A stretch of DNA of 64,000 bases, from NCBI GenBank assembly GCA_020747015.1, contig JAGTJM010000004.1, positions 930,001 to 994,000 of the forward strand, given 5' to 3'. The position numbers were made by a program, and so were the translations under genes. The notes under the pieces are model-generated. The model searched no databases. It was not told where the DNA came from and saw only the letters and a list, made by a program, of their open reading frames with translations. This document shows, piece after piece, positions 21,801 to 32,739 of this stretch. Source of the stretch: Pyrenochaeta sp. MPI-SDFR-AT-0127 (taxonomy: Eukaryota > Ascomycota > Dothideomycetes > Pleosporales > Cucurbitariaceae). The stretch's first letter is position 1; the number at the start of each line of letters is the position of its first letter.

Positions 21801-24800
21801 CTGTAATTGAGAGCCCGTTTTCTTTCAAAACATCTTTCAATTGCGCGGTTAGAGTCTCGTGTTGTCCATCATGATCAAGTAAAATAAGCCGCCCTCCACT
21901 TTTTAAGACTTGAGCAGCCCGGGGAATTAAGTTGACTTCATTCGAGGACAGGAACACCAGGTCATAAATCTCTGGTTCTGCAACCTCTGGGATAAGAGCT
22001 TCGCTGCCATCCCAAACCACGACTTTGATACCGTCGTACTTCTCTGTAGTGCTTTTAATATCCTCGTCTGAGAGATCTGGCAAGGCCACTATAGTGTAGT
22101 TGCCATGTGGTAATACATGGTGGTGGTGCCCAGAACTTTTGGTTTGATAGAAAGTTTCGACAAGCTGTTGTTGTTTTCGGGAAGTCTCGTAACTCATGTG
22201 CAAAATCTTTGAGTCTGGCGCCTTAAAGGTTACCAATTCCATGAAATCAAAGAGAGCGCCGGAAATACCGTACTTTACTATACTCTCCACACTATTAAGC
22301 TCACTGTTGGTCTGAGGACCGGACGTGCTCTCGAGGAGCGCGATGTCCGGCTTCCACTGCACCGAGTAGCAGATTTGAGGTTCATTGATCTCGCCTGCAC
22401 TGGCGTCTTTTGCAACGAACCTGAATCTACCACCTTTCATATCAAGAAGTACGTTTTTGACTTCAGGATCAAAGGCTGACGCAGATGTCTCGTATCCCAT
22501 GTTGCTAGATCGTCCAAGCTTTGCGACAGATTTGATTGAAGACACGTCCGGATAGCTCAGCCCTCTATCCGAAATCCACAGTGACTCAATCTCAACGGGA
22601 ATAGCAGTAGACACAACCTCTTCACCAGCGCGGGAGTATGTGGCGACACAGACCTGAAGCATGCCATCGAGAGTGCATGGATGCACAACATGAGGTTGAA
22701 CGTGGTTTCGGTTGTCAACCGTATGCCACTGAAAGCAGGATACGGTTGCAGTGCATTGGTCACCATCAAAGTCAGAGTAATGTAGGTCATCCATACGGTA
22801 GAATGATGGACCGAAGGTGTAACCGGATTTACGAGCGCTGTCGTAGAATTGCGAGCGTGATCGTACATACTTTGCTGTCTCCACCGCGGAATAATACTGA
22901 TTTGTTCGACTCTTTACCAGACTCTTCATCTGGGCACCTTTGTCAACCTCGTCTTCTACTTCTTCGTAATCGAGCTGGATCTTGCCGTTGCAGTTTTTAA
23001 CCCAAGTACCACTATCATAAGAGTAGAGGAAGAATGCCCATGCGTCTGTCTTCCGGCCTGAATCGGATTGCTGAGGGCGAAGGATTAGATTGGTCTCAAT
23101 GCCCTCGGGCGTCTCTGGGATTGTGAGGGCTGAGAGGAAATATACGTCCGTAATGTTGTATCCCCTGAGCTCGCGTGTTGGGTCTGCGAGTTGCTTGGCC
23201 GCTTCGACAGCCATCACGACCATACCTACAGCGGGGTAGATGATAGCCTCGTTAATCTTGTGATCCCCTGCCCATGGTAGCTCAGAGATCTTCAGGAAGT
23301 TACGCCAGCGAGCCTCCAATGGGTTCCAATCCATGACTGGCCTGCCAACTAGATCTCGCTTCTCATGGCGTCGGAAACGGAACTCCTTACCAAGGCGAGT
23401 CGTCGGCCAATAAGTACGCGAGTGGTCAAATACGTACTCTGGAAGATCTGGGAGGACTTTCGGCTGCTTCACCCATCTATCATCTAAGTTATTAGTAAGA
23501 TTGAGGTCAATGCTACAACCGTGGCAGAACATGGAACCTAAGACTGATAATACCGTACGATCCGCGGGCTTCCCACGTAGCAAGGCGGAGTAATAGGTGA
23601 TAGTTGCGGCAGAAGGACTTTGCTTAAGTGTGTCGCGGATAGGACCTTGCAGCGCGGCATGAGGGCCAATTTCGAGAAGCAGTTGAATGGTGACATTTTT
23701 ACGGTGGCTACCATCAAGCTTTTTTCTTCGACTGGCTGTTCCAGGCGTGACACACAGCCTTGTCATTGCATCGCTAAAGCGAACGGGCTGCAGCATGTTC
23801 TGGACCCAGTATTCGACATCTCGGAGACGCTTGGATTCGACAATATCTCCTGTGACAGAAGATATCATTAAGGCTGACTGTCGCGGGTCCTCTGGACTGT
23901 TAAGGCTTCCAACACCCTCCTTATAGGCGTTTGCAACCTGTTTCATTTGTGGAGAATGGTAAGCCACATCGACTTTTAACTTGCGATGGAAGTGCTGCTT
24001 ATCAGCAAGAATAGCGGCAAGGTCGTCGAGCTGCTGAGTGTCACCCGAAACAGTTACGCTTTCGGGCGAGTTGATACAAGCTACAACGAGCGCCGGTCCC
24101 CTGGCGGACTGCGCAATCTCATCAATCAGCGGCTGAACCACCTCAGAAGCAAGTCCAACGGCCATCATTCCGTGAGAGTTGTCAGAACCCTTTGCAAGAT
24201 AATCCGAGAGTATACCACGATGATAAGCTAACTTGAGGGCTGATTGCTTTGATATTGCACCCGCCGTATATGCAGCACCGATTTCACCAGAAGAGTGGCC
24301 AACAACAGCTGCAGGCGTGAGTCCGAGTGCAAGTAACAAATCGGCTATAGCAACTTGAATGACAGTACAAAGTGTCTGTGACAACATAGGCGAATTTATA
24401 GCGGAATGGTTGGTATCGCGTAGCACATCCCAGATGTCCCAAGAGAATCCCATCTGTTGGAGATAGGTATTCGATTCGAGCACGTTGTCGCGGAAGATTG
24501 GAAAGCGGAGAAGTTCGCGACCCATTCCAGCCCATTGAGCGCCTTGACCAGTGAAAACGAATCCCACGTGCGGATCCTTGGCTGAACGGATTGGTGCAGA
24601 CATTTGTGATTTGATATCCGTTAGAGATTCATGTGAGTCAATGATTGCAAACGAGCGCGTCGTGTGATGTGTTCTGCGCTGATTCAATGTATATGCCAAG
24701 TCTTCGAGGAAGGACATTGAGTTCGCCGATTCTGGGCTAGACTGGAGCCAGGAAGCGTATCGCTCGATTTGTCGACTGAGCCCGGCTTTGTCAAGGCCAG

Positions 24801-26511
24801 AGAGTAGAAGGAGGTGTGGCGATATCTTGGACGGGCCATTTGAGTGACCGCTAGTACTATCATCCGGCTCAATAGTGCGCCCAATTGCAGGAGCAGCTTG
24901 TGTGCAGTGATTACCGTGAATACCGCGTTCAGCCAAAAAGTGATAAGCATCGTCGAGCACAACATGTGCGTTCGTGCCGCTAGCACCGAATGAGTTGACT
25001 GATATTCGTCGCAAACCGGTGCTAGGCCATGGTATGTTCTCTGTCGGAAACCTAATATTGAGGCCTATGTCATCAATTCGTGGGTTCAATTTCTCGAAGT
25101 TCGCTCCTTGCGGAATAATGCCCTTCTCCAAGATCAAACAGGCTTTGATAACCGAGGCGAGACCAGAGGCACCTTCTGTGTGCCCGATGTTACCTTTCAC
25201 TGAGCCGACATACAAAGGGTCATCGCCTGAACGAGATCCTTTGAAGGCAGTGCCAATAGCATAAGCTTCGATTGGGTCCCCGGTGGGTGTTCTATGGCGC
25301 ATAAGTATTCGGATCGGAAGGATTTAGCATACTTGAGCTATACTCACCCTGTACCGTGAGCCTCGAAATATCTGGTTGGTCCCATACTCAATCCAGCTTT
25401 CGAGTAAGTCTCTTGAATCAGAGCAGTTTGCGCGAGTTTGTTGGGATGTGAGGTAGAAGGCGTGCGGCCATCGTGATTGGTGCCAACAGCGCGGATAACG
25501 CCGCGGATTGTATCACCGTCGCGCACAGCATCTGAGAGTCGCTTTATAACAAGAGCGGCGATACCTTCACCTCTTCCGTAGCCATTGCAGCGGTGATCGA
25601 ACGAGTAAGATTTCGAGTCTGGAGACAACATGCCCATGTTGCCTAGGAAATGATAAAGCTCTTGAGAGAAGAGTAAACAGCAACCAGTTACGATTGTCTA
25701 AGCTGTTATTAGTGCGGTTCAGATACAAATGGAGGTATTGGGAATTACCATATCCGATGAGCCATTGGTGAGCGTCTTGCATCCCAGATCTAGTGCGACT
25801 AAACCACTTGAACACGCAGTGTCGAGAGATAGATTTGGACCCTGAAAATCAAAAAACCAGCTCAGACGTCCTGAGAGGAGGGATGGAAGGCAGTTAATAG
25901 ATTGTTTAGACATCGCATCTAAGTCCTGGGAAACGAACGATCGATAATCGGTCGAAAGATTACCAGTGTAGCAAGATGTGTTGGTACCAGCGGCTTTGTT
26001 TAATGGAATACCCGCTGCGGTATGATCAGTCGTCTTACTAGATTATATCACTGAAATTTGCAGCTTACCATTCTCTAGTGCTCTGTATGTTGTTTCCATA
26101 AGTGCCCTTGAGTGTGGATCGATTGACATCGCCTCCGAGACAGAAACATTGAAAAACGGTGCGTCAAAAGCACCAAGCTCCTCATTGATGAAGTGCCCAC
26201 CGTTGATCGAAATCTGTACATAACGGTTAGACCTTCTGCTCAAACGTCTTGATAGAGGACTGAGTGCAACTTACACTATCCTGACGTGAACTGTCTGGAT
26301 GATATATTGCCTCGCCCAATCTATCTGCGGGGAATTTTCTCGAAGCATTTCGTCCTTCCTGGATCATGTTCCAAAATCTTTCTGGGGTATTTGCGTCATC
26401 GGGGAACTGCATAGACATCCCCACAATAGCGAGAGGGGCATTTTTATATTGACTGCTATCAATCCCTCTAGGGGTTGATGAGCCAGAGCCAGAGTGTACG
26501 CTGTGTGGCAT
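18880..26511 (-). CDS. Highly reducing type I polyketide synthase (KS-AT-DH-ER-KR-ACP)
   Basis: Seven exons, all phase-consistent: 26511-26275, 26213-26069, 26014-25749, 25697-25348, 25291-20158, 20104-19781, 19728-18880; product 2,434 residues. KS (about 22-445) has Cys195 in 'DTACSSG', His330 in 'EAHGTG' and His370 in 'GNIGHTEG'. AT (about 575-890) has Ser666 in 'GHSSGE'. DH (about 970-1260) has the His of 'GDHKINE' and the Asp of 'LDGMLQ'. ER (about 1725-2040) has the NADPH loop 'HSAAGGTGQ' at about 1855. KR has 'GGTGGLG' at about 2065 and Tyr2207 in 'GQANYAAG'. ACP carries Ser2389 in 'GVDSL', the phosphopantetheine site. The span between DH and ER, where a C-methyltransferase would sit, shows no SAM-binding motif. 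There is no thioesterase, reductase or condensation domain, so release must come from another protein. It iteratively condenses malonyl units into a largely reduced chain; the product is unknown. Confidence 0.95.
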
Positions 26512-27257
26512 CTTGAAATCAAAGATTGACGAACGACGCAAGGAACTTAATAGATACACTGGACACAAATGATAGAGAAACAAGAATAAATTGACACAAA
26601 ATGATGATACTGTATTGTAGGATGACAACTTATCTTTGCGTGTATATGAGCATTATATATGAGGATGTTGGCTGCTAGCCAGAGCAGTCTACAGCACTTT
26701 CTGGGCGGACTATGCTGACACCACCAATCGGCCTCTCCTCCGGTGAACCATACGAGAGCCAGAAGAGATTTTTTAGCCCCCAAAGGTCCTGTGGTCAGCA
26801 CCAATATATGGTTGCATGTGCTTTAGCCTCTCTGCCTTGTTATCACGCACGCCACCTTACTGCTTCCTTCAGGGCGTACAGGTAGCTATGAGCAGATAGT
26901 GGCGCCTATCAGGACACTTTTCAGCTACAGTGAGAATAGATAAGGCATCTGGCGTGCTAGCACAGTCAGATTCCTGGAGGATTGCATGGTCCACTATCTA
27001 CCTGTCATCCTATGCCGCCATGTACACCCACGCTATCTCCACGTGGCTTGCAAAGTAAATATCCAATAAGCCCTAATACGGAACAGCTCGTTGTCTTCTA
27101 GAAAGGCCCAAAGATTGGGGATATACCGGGAAAACTCCTTCGTGCCAAGTCTTCAGCTTCAGCTTCTTATAGATATCGATTAGAGTCTATTGCTGCCGAA
27201 TCCACCATCAACGGGAAACTTCCAATTGTAAAATCAAAAGCAAAACTCTCATCCGAA
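26512..27257. promoter_or_regulatory. Divergent promoter region between PKS and FSH hydrolase
   Basis: 746 bp separate the PKS ATG (reverse strand) from the hydrolase ATG (forward). The head-to-head arrangement suggests coordinated expression, a common layout in fungal metabolite clusters. A TATA-like element for the PKS is listed separately. I saw no convincing palindromic zinc-cluster site by eye. Confidence 0.5.
26653..26659 (-). promoter_or_regulatory. TATA-like element upstream of the PKS gene
   Basis: The reverse strand reads TATATAA about 142-148 nt before the PKS start codon, inside a short A/T run. The position is plausible for a fungal TATA box with a leader of roughly 100 nt. This is sequence resemblance only. 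Confidence 0.35.
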
Positions 27258-28047
27258 ATGAGGTTTCTATGTCTTCATGGAAGAGGCACAAACGGCCAGG
27301 TATGTGTAAACGTCAAATTCACAAAAATCAACTGAAGAATCTCACCTTTGCCAGATTCTAGAGGCTCAAACAGCTGCTGTACGCATCGAATTGGGGGATA
27401 ACCACATATTTGAGTATGTGGATGGGTGCTCTCCCGCAGAGCTTGACCCAGGTAAGAGCAATAATGCAACATCTAGAGAGCAAATTTTGTTGACATGAAG
27501 CACAGAGCTAGCAGCTTTCTTCCCTCCCAACGAAGACTATTACGACTATTGGGGTGACTCAATGGAGTCTAAAATCAAAGCCGTCACTGATCTCGAACGA
27601 ATGTTGGAAGAAGAAGGTCCATTCGATGGAGTCCTCGCTTTCAGTCAAGGTGCAATGTTAGCCATGACTTACATTCTACGAGAAGCCAAACTACATCCCA
27701 CAAAACACCACATGGACCCTGCTTTCAAATTTGCAATACTATTTTCCGCTGTTCAACCCGTCGATTCTGTTCATCTCGAAGAGACCGGTGTTGAAGCATT
27801 TGTCGACTCCAACAGTGACCACCCACTTGTCCGCATCCCTACAGCTCACATTTGGGGGCGAGGTGACAAGACATGGTCTAAGGGCTCGAAGGAGGTCGCT
27901 AGTCTATGCGATCCCTTGAAGCGGGCTATCTACATTCATGATGGTGGGCATGAGATTCCGGGCTCCAAGGATAATAATAATCTGTACGGCGTGGTCCACA
28001 CCGTAAGGAGGACAATTGACGCTGTTTCTCACGCTGTAGCTGCTTAG
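27258..28047 (+). CDS. FSH1-type serine hydrolase, candidate trans-acting polyketide thioesterase
   Basis: Three exons, phase-consistent: 27258-27299, 27355-27451, 27506-28047; product 226 residues, the usual size of the family. The start 'MRFLCLHGRGTNG' is the typical first strand and oxyanion loop of FSH proteins. The nucleophile is Ser93 in 'AFSQGA' (G/A-x-S-x-G type elbow), and a C-terminal 'HDGGHEIP' supplies the catalytic His. Proteins of this family, such as LovG of the lovastatin pathway, hydrolyse the finished chain from a highly reducing PKS that lacks its own release domain. The divergent pairing with just such a PKS makes the same role likely here; that role is inference. No signal peptide, so cytosolic. 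Confidence 0.88.
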
Positions 28048-28277
28048 TTGATTTCATAGTATACTAAAGGCATAATATGAGAATCAAGACTATGTTTACT
28101 CACAATCAAGTTGCAACCACGCATTTCTCATTTTCGTGGCTGACATTGTTCCCACACAAGCTTCACGATGCCCACTCGTAAAGTTACAGTATGAATGAAG
28201 CTGATCTCTGAGGATGCCAAAATTAACTGATTTATTCTTTCTTCCGGACAATGCCATCTACTTCAATCAAAAACAGC

Positions 28278-30282
28278 TTAGCCACCAATGTCCATACCTG
28301 GCGCTTTCTTGCCCATGACCGAAACCTGCGGGTTTTTCCAGATCAGGCCGATCGCCAGAAACTGCAATGCTGAGAACCCAGTCGTGATTTTCATCTGCAA
28401 TGTATACCCATCAGCAAACACTTTAAGCACCGCTGATCGAACATCTGGAGGAAGCTGATTGACCACCGATGTGGTTTTCAGCAACAGGTTCAGCTGCTCC
28501 TGAGTGACTATGGGCCCGAGATTCTTTCTCAGGTAGTTTTCCATAGTAGCGGTCATGATGGCTAGGCCGAGAGCACCACCTAAAATGCGGAATTCTACTA
28601 GTGCACCACTTCCGGTCGCTAAATAGTGTCAAATTAGGCGAGATTTCTGAGGGGACTGCTATGCGGGATGTGCTTACCAGCGTCCCGTTGCTCAACAACA
28701 TGGCCGACATAGAGGATAGCTAAACCCCAAGTTCCGCCAATGCCTAGACCTGCTAATGCTTCATATCCGTACATTGACCGTTCAATGGCTTCGGACGATG
28801 GGATAGTCGTCAAGAGTCCGGTACCAATAGTATTAAGCGCAGAGAAGAACCACATAACGTATATAGGAGCAATCTTGCCAGTTGCGACAATTCCATTAGC
28901 TATGATGGAGCCAATCGCAGCGACGAGTGTATATGGTAGCAACTTTATACCCGTCGCGACCGGTGACTCGCCATGAACTGTCTCGAGACGCTGAGGGATC
29001 GATATGACGAGGACGTAAAACGGAAGCCCGTTCAGAAGAGCAGAGCTACGCAATATTAGGAGCAAAATCCATAGTTAGAAGTAGGACTTACAGAAGTACG
29101 CCCATCCATTGCCTGTTAAACACAAAACGCCATGGGAACATAGGTTCCTGTGTCCATTCCGTCTTCTGTGTCACAAGCCTCTCCCACCAAAAGAATACTA
29201 TCCAAAGAACCCCAGATATGGTCAGAATGGTAATTGACTCAGCCGAGTTCCACTCCCATTGCGAACCACCTTCGAGCAAACCTGTCGTTAAGAGCAGAGC
29301 GGCAGCAAGAAGCATTGCAGCACCTAGTGTATCTAGACGCTTTACTTTGGAGATAAAACTTGCCTCTGGTGCCTTGTGCTCGGAAATTTCGGGTGGACCG
29401 TTCGTGTGGTAGGGAAAGCCCGTCGGGATTGCGACGAACAAAATAAGCACAGCAAAGGCACCAGCCGGAACGCTTCAGCCATATGTTAGCTTTGAAACTT
29501 TGTGCTTGAGACAATATGTACTTGAGAAGGAATACCCATCGCCAAGTTGTAGGCCCGCTTAATGCACCACCGACTAACGGACCCGCCAGGTTTGCGAGTG
29601 ATACATCTGCTGCCATTATCGAGCCATACAAAGGGTACTTGTTAGGCGGAACCATGCCGTGAATGAATAGCAAAACGAGAGCGAAACCTCCAGCCGCTCC
29701 GATACCCTGAAACACCCGACAAATGATCCTGACGCTTCGTTTAGCAATCTCATAATGATAAAAAAGGTTGACTGACAACTGGTTGATGGTTTGGACCGCA
29801 CCACATGCACCGGAAAAGATGATGAAAAGAATGAGGGATAGTATGATGCACGTTTTGCGGCCGAAGATGTCACTCGATTTGGCCCAAGGAATAATGAAAC
29901 CCGTGTATGTGATCAGATAGCCTGTGAGAATCCAGCCCAGCTTATTGAAGCTCTGAAGGTCATTTGCTATGGCTAAGCTGGATGTGCTCACAATCGTGAC
30001 CTCGAGGTTCACCAAAAAGAGCCCTAAGCATAAACTACTAAGGCATTAGTTTTACGATGCTTGCTCAATTTCTGAAGGGGTGACACTGAGAGCCACGTAC
30101 CCAAGTGTAGCAAGATGAAGCCTCCAGCCGACTAGATACTGGAGCTTTCGTTCCACTTCGGTAGTAGAATCGTTTCCTGAAACCTTTCCGGGCGATTTCT
30201 CGGACTGTTCGGACTTCTCTTGATCTTTACCGTACGAGAGATTCAATGGGTCAGTGTTCGCGCCATCAATATGACTAGCCAT
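28278..30282 (-). CDS. MFS drug/metabolite exporter (14-TM DHA2-like)
   Basis: Six exons, phase-consistent: 30282-30101, 30037-29777, 29728-29522, 29472-29092, 29045-28678, 28618-28278; product 579 residues. A polar N-terminal tail of about 50 residues precedes the first membrane helix, which holds 'GLFLVNLEVTIVST', the conserved DHA2 motif. The loop motif 'SSDIFGRK' (MFS motif A) and 'RVFQGIGAAGG' follow, then some 13 further hydrophobic segments. Members are proton-driven exporters of drugs and fungal metabolites in the plasma membrane. It sits 230 bp beyond the FSH hydrolase and converges with it, so it is most likely the efflux pump for the PKS product. Confidence 0.92.
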
Positions 30283-31274
30283 ATCGAATTAACTAGGCAA
30301 AACTTCAAGCCAGAAGTTGAGAAGCTCTGGATTTCGATTTGTTCTCTTGGTTGGCCTGGCAGGCAAAAGCAAAGGGGCCGTGTTGGAGCTTTGGAGTTGG
30401 CTGTCTCGCGCCGGATGAGAGCCAGTGAGATTGCAATCGAACTATTGAACAAGGCATCCAGCAGCTTGCCATGTTCGATTAAGTGGATATCAACTATTGG
30501 TCTTCATGTTTCTGGAAAATTGTGGATATGAAGTCTCACTTACATTCAGCCCGTGCAGCTGTTGGTGAGTGCCCGGAATTCTTACAGCGATATTACAGGA
30601 TTACTGTGCCGCGTGAAAAGCTTGGTGAGTGGCTGCAAATTGGCAGCAAGGCATGTAGGCCTGAGTCTGTAAGAATGTGGCTGAGAATTTACGTCCGTAG
30701 GCGATAGCGGTCTGCCTCCTCGGGGTACAATTCTGCCGCTGGATGCGTTCTGCTGACATTTGGCACGCTTCCGGATAAGTTGCCGAACACTCGGTCTTTT
30801 CTATCTTACGCCTTGCTAAACTTATCGCCCAATATCGCTGAGAAATAGCGTGGGGGAAAGTGCCATACGTGGAACCGGGAAGCACCTTAGGACAAGAAAC
30901 ACCAATTCAATGACTGGGATTCGAGGTGCGTACCCATCGGGCCGGTGCGCAGCCACGCGGCACCTTGACCCAGGCGGGTGGCGCCACTGCCGGTCAGCTT
31001 CCAAAGTCAACGACACTGGAACGGCGTGCTGTATGTTTATCTTGGCAGTCAAGGGTTAACCCTTTCAAACACGATAAGGAATACGATTCGGATGTCCTGG
31101 ATCGATCTCTATAAATTCAGCTTAGACCGTTGGGGATGTGGTAGGGTTTCTTCTGGCGTAGTATCGCTTAGCACAAGGATTTTTTATTGAGTTGGTAAAA
31201 CGATGCAGTAAGATTGTGTTTGTAGTTGTATGAATGCTACGCAATATGCAGGACCCCAGCACGGGACTCTCGGC
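30283..31274. other. Intergenic, no supported gene
   Basis: 992 bp between the MFS gene start and the 3' end of the PaxU-like gene, both on the reverse strand. It should contain the MFS promoter. Overlapping short ORFs on both strands show no domain signal. Confidence 0.45.
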
Positions 31275-32144
31275 CTACAGCCGGGCTCGTGTTCCGGCCC
31301 CCGTGGGCCCACCCTCCCACATACGTCTTACTGCATCAAAGTATTCCGCCCGGTATTTCGAGATGTGATTGCAGTGAGGCGTATCTTCAAACATTAATTC
31401 CTTGACATCCCATCCCTTCTGTCGCGCGTCATCTGCATGGCTGGTAACATCATCCCACTCCACATGTGTATCGGCTTTGGAAAAGACGTAAGAAATCCTT
31501 CTGCAGCTGATAAAATTCTCGTCTAATAAGGTTCGACGATAGATTCTTTCAGGTTTCTCCCAACCAATTAGCTGTGAGCCAAAGAGCACGTTGATAACGA
31601 AAGTGATAACAACCGGCCCTATGATGTGCCAAAGCAGGCCTTTGGGGAGCGAGAGCAGCATAGACTGGAAGGATTTCTGGTATGTTCCTCGTGCTGGACC
31701 GCTGTCACATGTGATGCCTGTAACAGGTATTGGAGCACCAAGTTGCTTCTGCAGCACAATAAGCAGTTGTGTTATCGAATTTGTGCCTCCGTTCGAGAAG
31801 GTGTGGACCACAATGTTCGGATCTGTGGTTGAATCTCGTGTGCCGTGTTTACATTCGTCGAGCACCGTACGGACAACTTGTGCTGCAGGTTTAATGGTTT
31901 CCCGTTGCCTAACATAGGGACTTGCGATATTCCAGACCGAGGATTCGATAAGCAGGATTTTCGCGTGAGGAGCAATCTCTCGGTATCCGCCCGTGTATTT
32001 CGCAATATGTTTCTTGCCAGCGCCTAGCCAGGTGCAAAGGATAACAAGCTGACCTGGTGCAGGGTCTGGAGGGATATAAAGCGACATGCGGGGCCCTAAT
32101 GTGGAAAACAGTAGGTCAACATCTCCAGCTGTTGGGGTAGTCAT
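31275..32144 (-). CDS. PaxU-like alpha/beta hydrolase (DUF829)
   Basis: A single frame of 289 residues from the ATG at 32144; a longer frame upstream begins only with TTG. Early strands 'QLVILCTWLGA' and 'AKILLIESS' are followed by 'VHTFSNGG', the nucleophile elbow with Ser in the G/x-x-S-x-G position. The C-terminal part has 'DTPHCNH' with the likely catalytic His. A hydrophobic segment near residues 185-205 may anchor it to a membrane. The DUF829 family includes TMEM53 and the PaxU protein named after the paxilline cluster; its reaction is not established. It lies at the edge of the PKS block, oriented like the PKS and MFS genes, so membership in the cluster is plausible but not proven. Confidence 0.82.
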   Translation of the reverse strand: MTTPTAGDVDLLFSTLGPRMSLYIPPDPAPGQLVILCTWLGAGKKHIAKYTGGYREIAPHAKILLIESSVWNIASPYVRQRETIKPAAQVVRTVLDECKHGTRDSTTDPNIVVHTFSNGGTNSITQLLIVLQKQLGAPIPVTGITCDSGPARGTYQKSFQSMLLSLPKGLLWHIIGPVVITFVINVLFGSQLIGWEKPERIYRRTLLDENFISCRRISYVFSKADTHVEWDDVTSHADDARQKGWDVKELMFEDTPHCNHISKYRAEYFDAVRRMWEGGPTGAGTRARL

Positions 32145-32739
32145 ATTTCCGTTGGAGTCCAAGTTCGTCGCAAGAAGTGGTAGGTGTAACAGAGCACAAA
32201 AAAGACGACAGCGAGGTCAAAATGCAAATTAGCACGAGGACAGTGAGTACAAAATTGGGCGCTTTTATATCAGCAGTGCTGTGTTCCCGAATCTTAGTCA
32301 GCCATCCATATTCGGTTGCCTTCTTTCCACAGGATTGCCGTACAATAAACTTGCCTAAATCAAGAGAACTAACGATTTTATGTCTTCCAACAACACTACG
32401 CAACACGTGGTAGCTTTATGGGTAGGAAATTCTACTTTACTGTTGCATTCTGATCAATGTCAATCAAACTGGAAAGCAGGATTATTGGACGTTGTTACGG
32501 CAAAAGGTCATTGGTTGCTGAATAGGCGGGTCGGCCAGAAGCGGGGCATCATTCTCGCGAAAGCAAAATAGTGAGACTGTCAAAAGTAGCCCACTCTCAC
32601 AAAACCCAACACGTGCATGCTTTAGCAGCAAAAGTCCCCATAACGCAGTCGTCAAGCCATTGCCCTTGCATGACTAACACCTGAAAACTTTCCTTCAATT
32701 TAGTACCGATACTCACGGGCCTTCTCAAGGGCTCTCTCA
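32145..32739. promoter_or_regulatory. Divergent intergenic region between PaxU-like and HET genes
   Basis: 595 bp between two divergent starts; it should hold both promoters. A partly open frame at 32380-32571 has no domain signal. This is a plausible right boundary of the PKS block. Confidence 0.35.

Noticed and set aside
28634..30282. Separate short genes in place of one MFS transporter
   Set aside because: Five introns with standard splice sites join all pieces in phase into one 579-residue transporter with the expected motifs in order.
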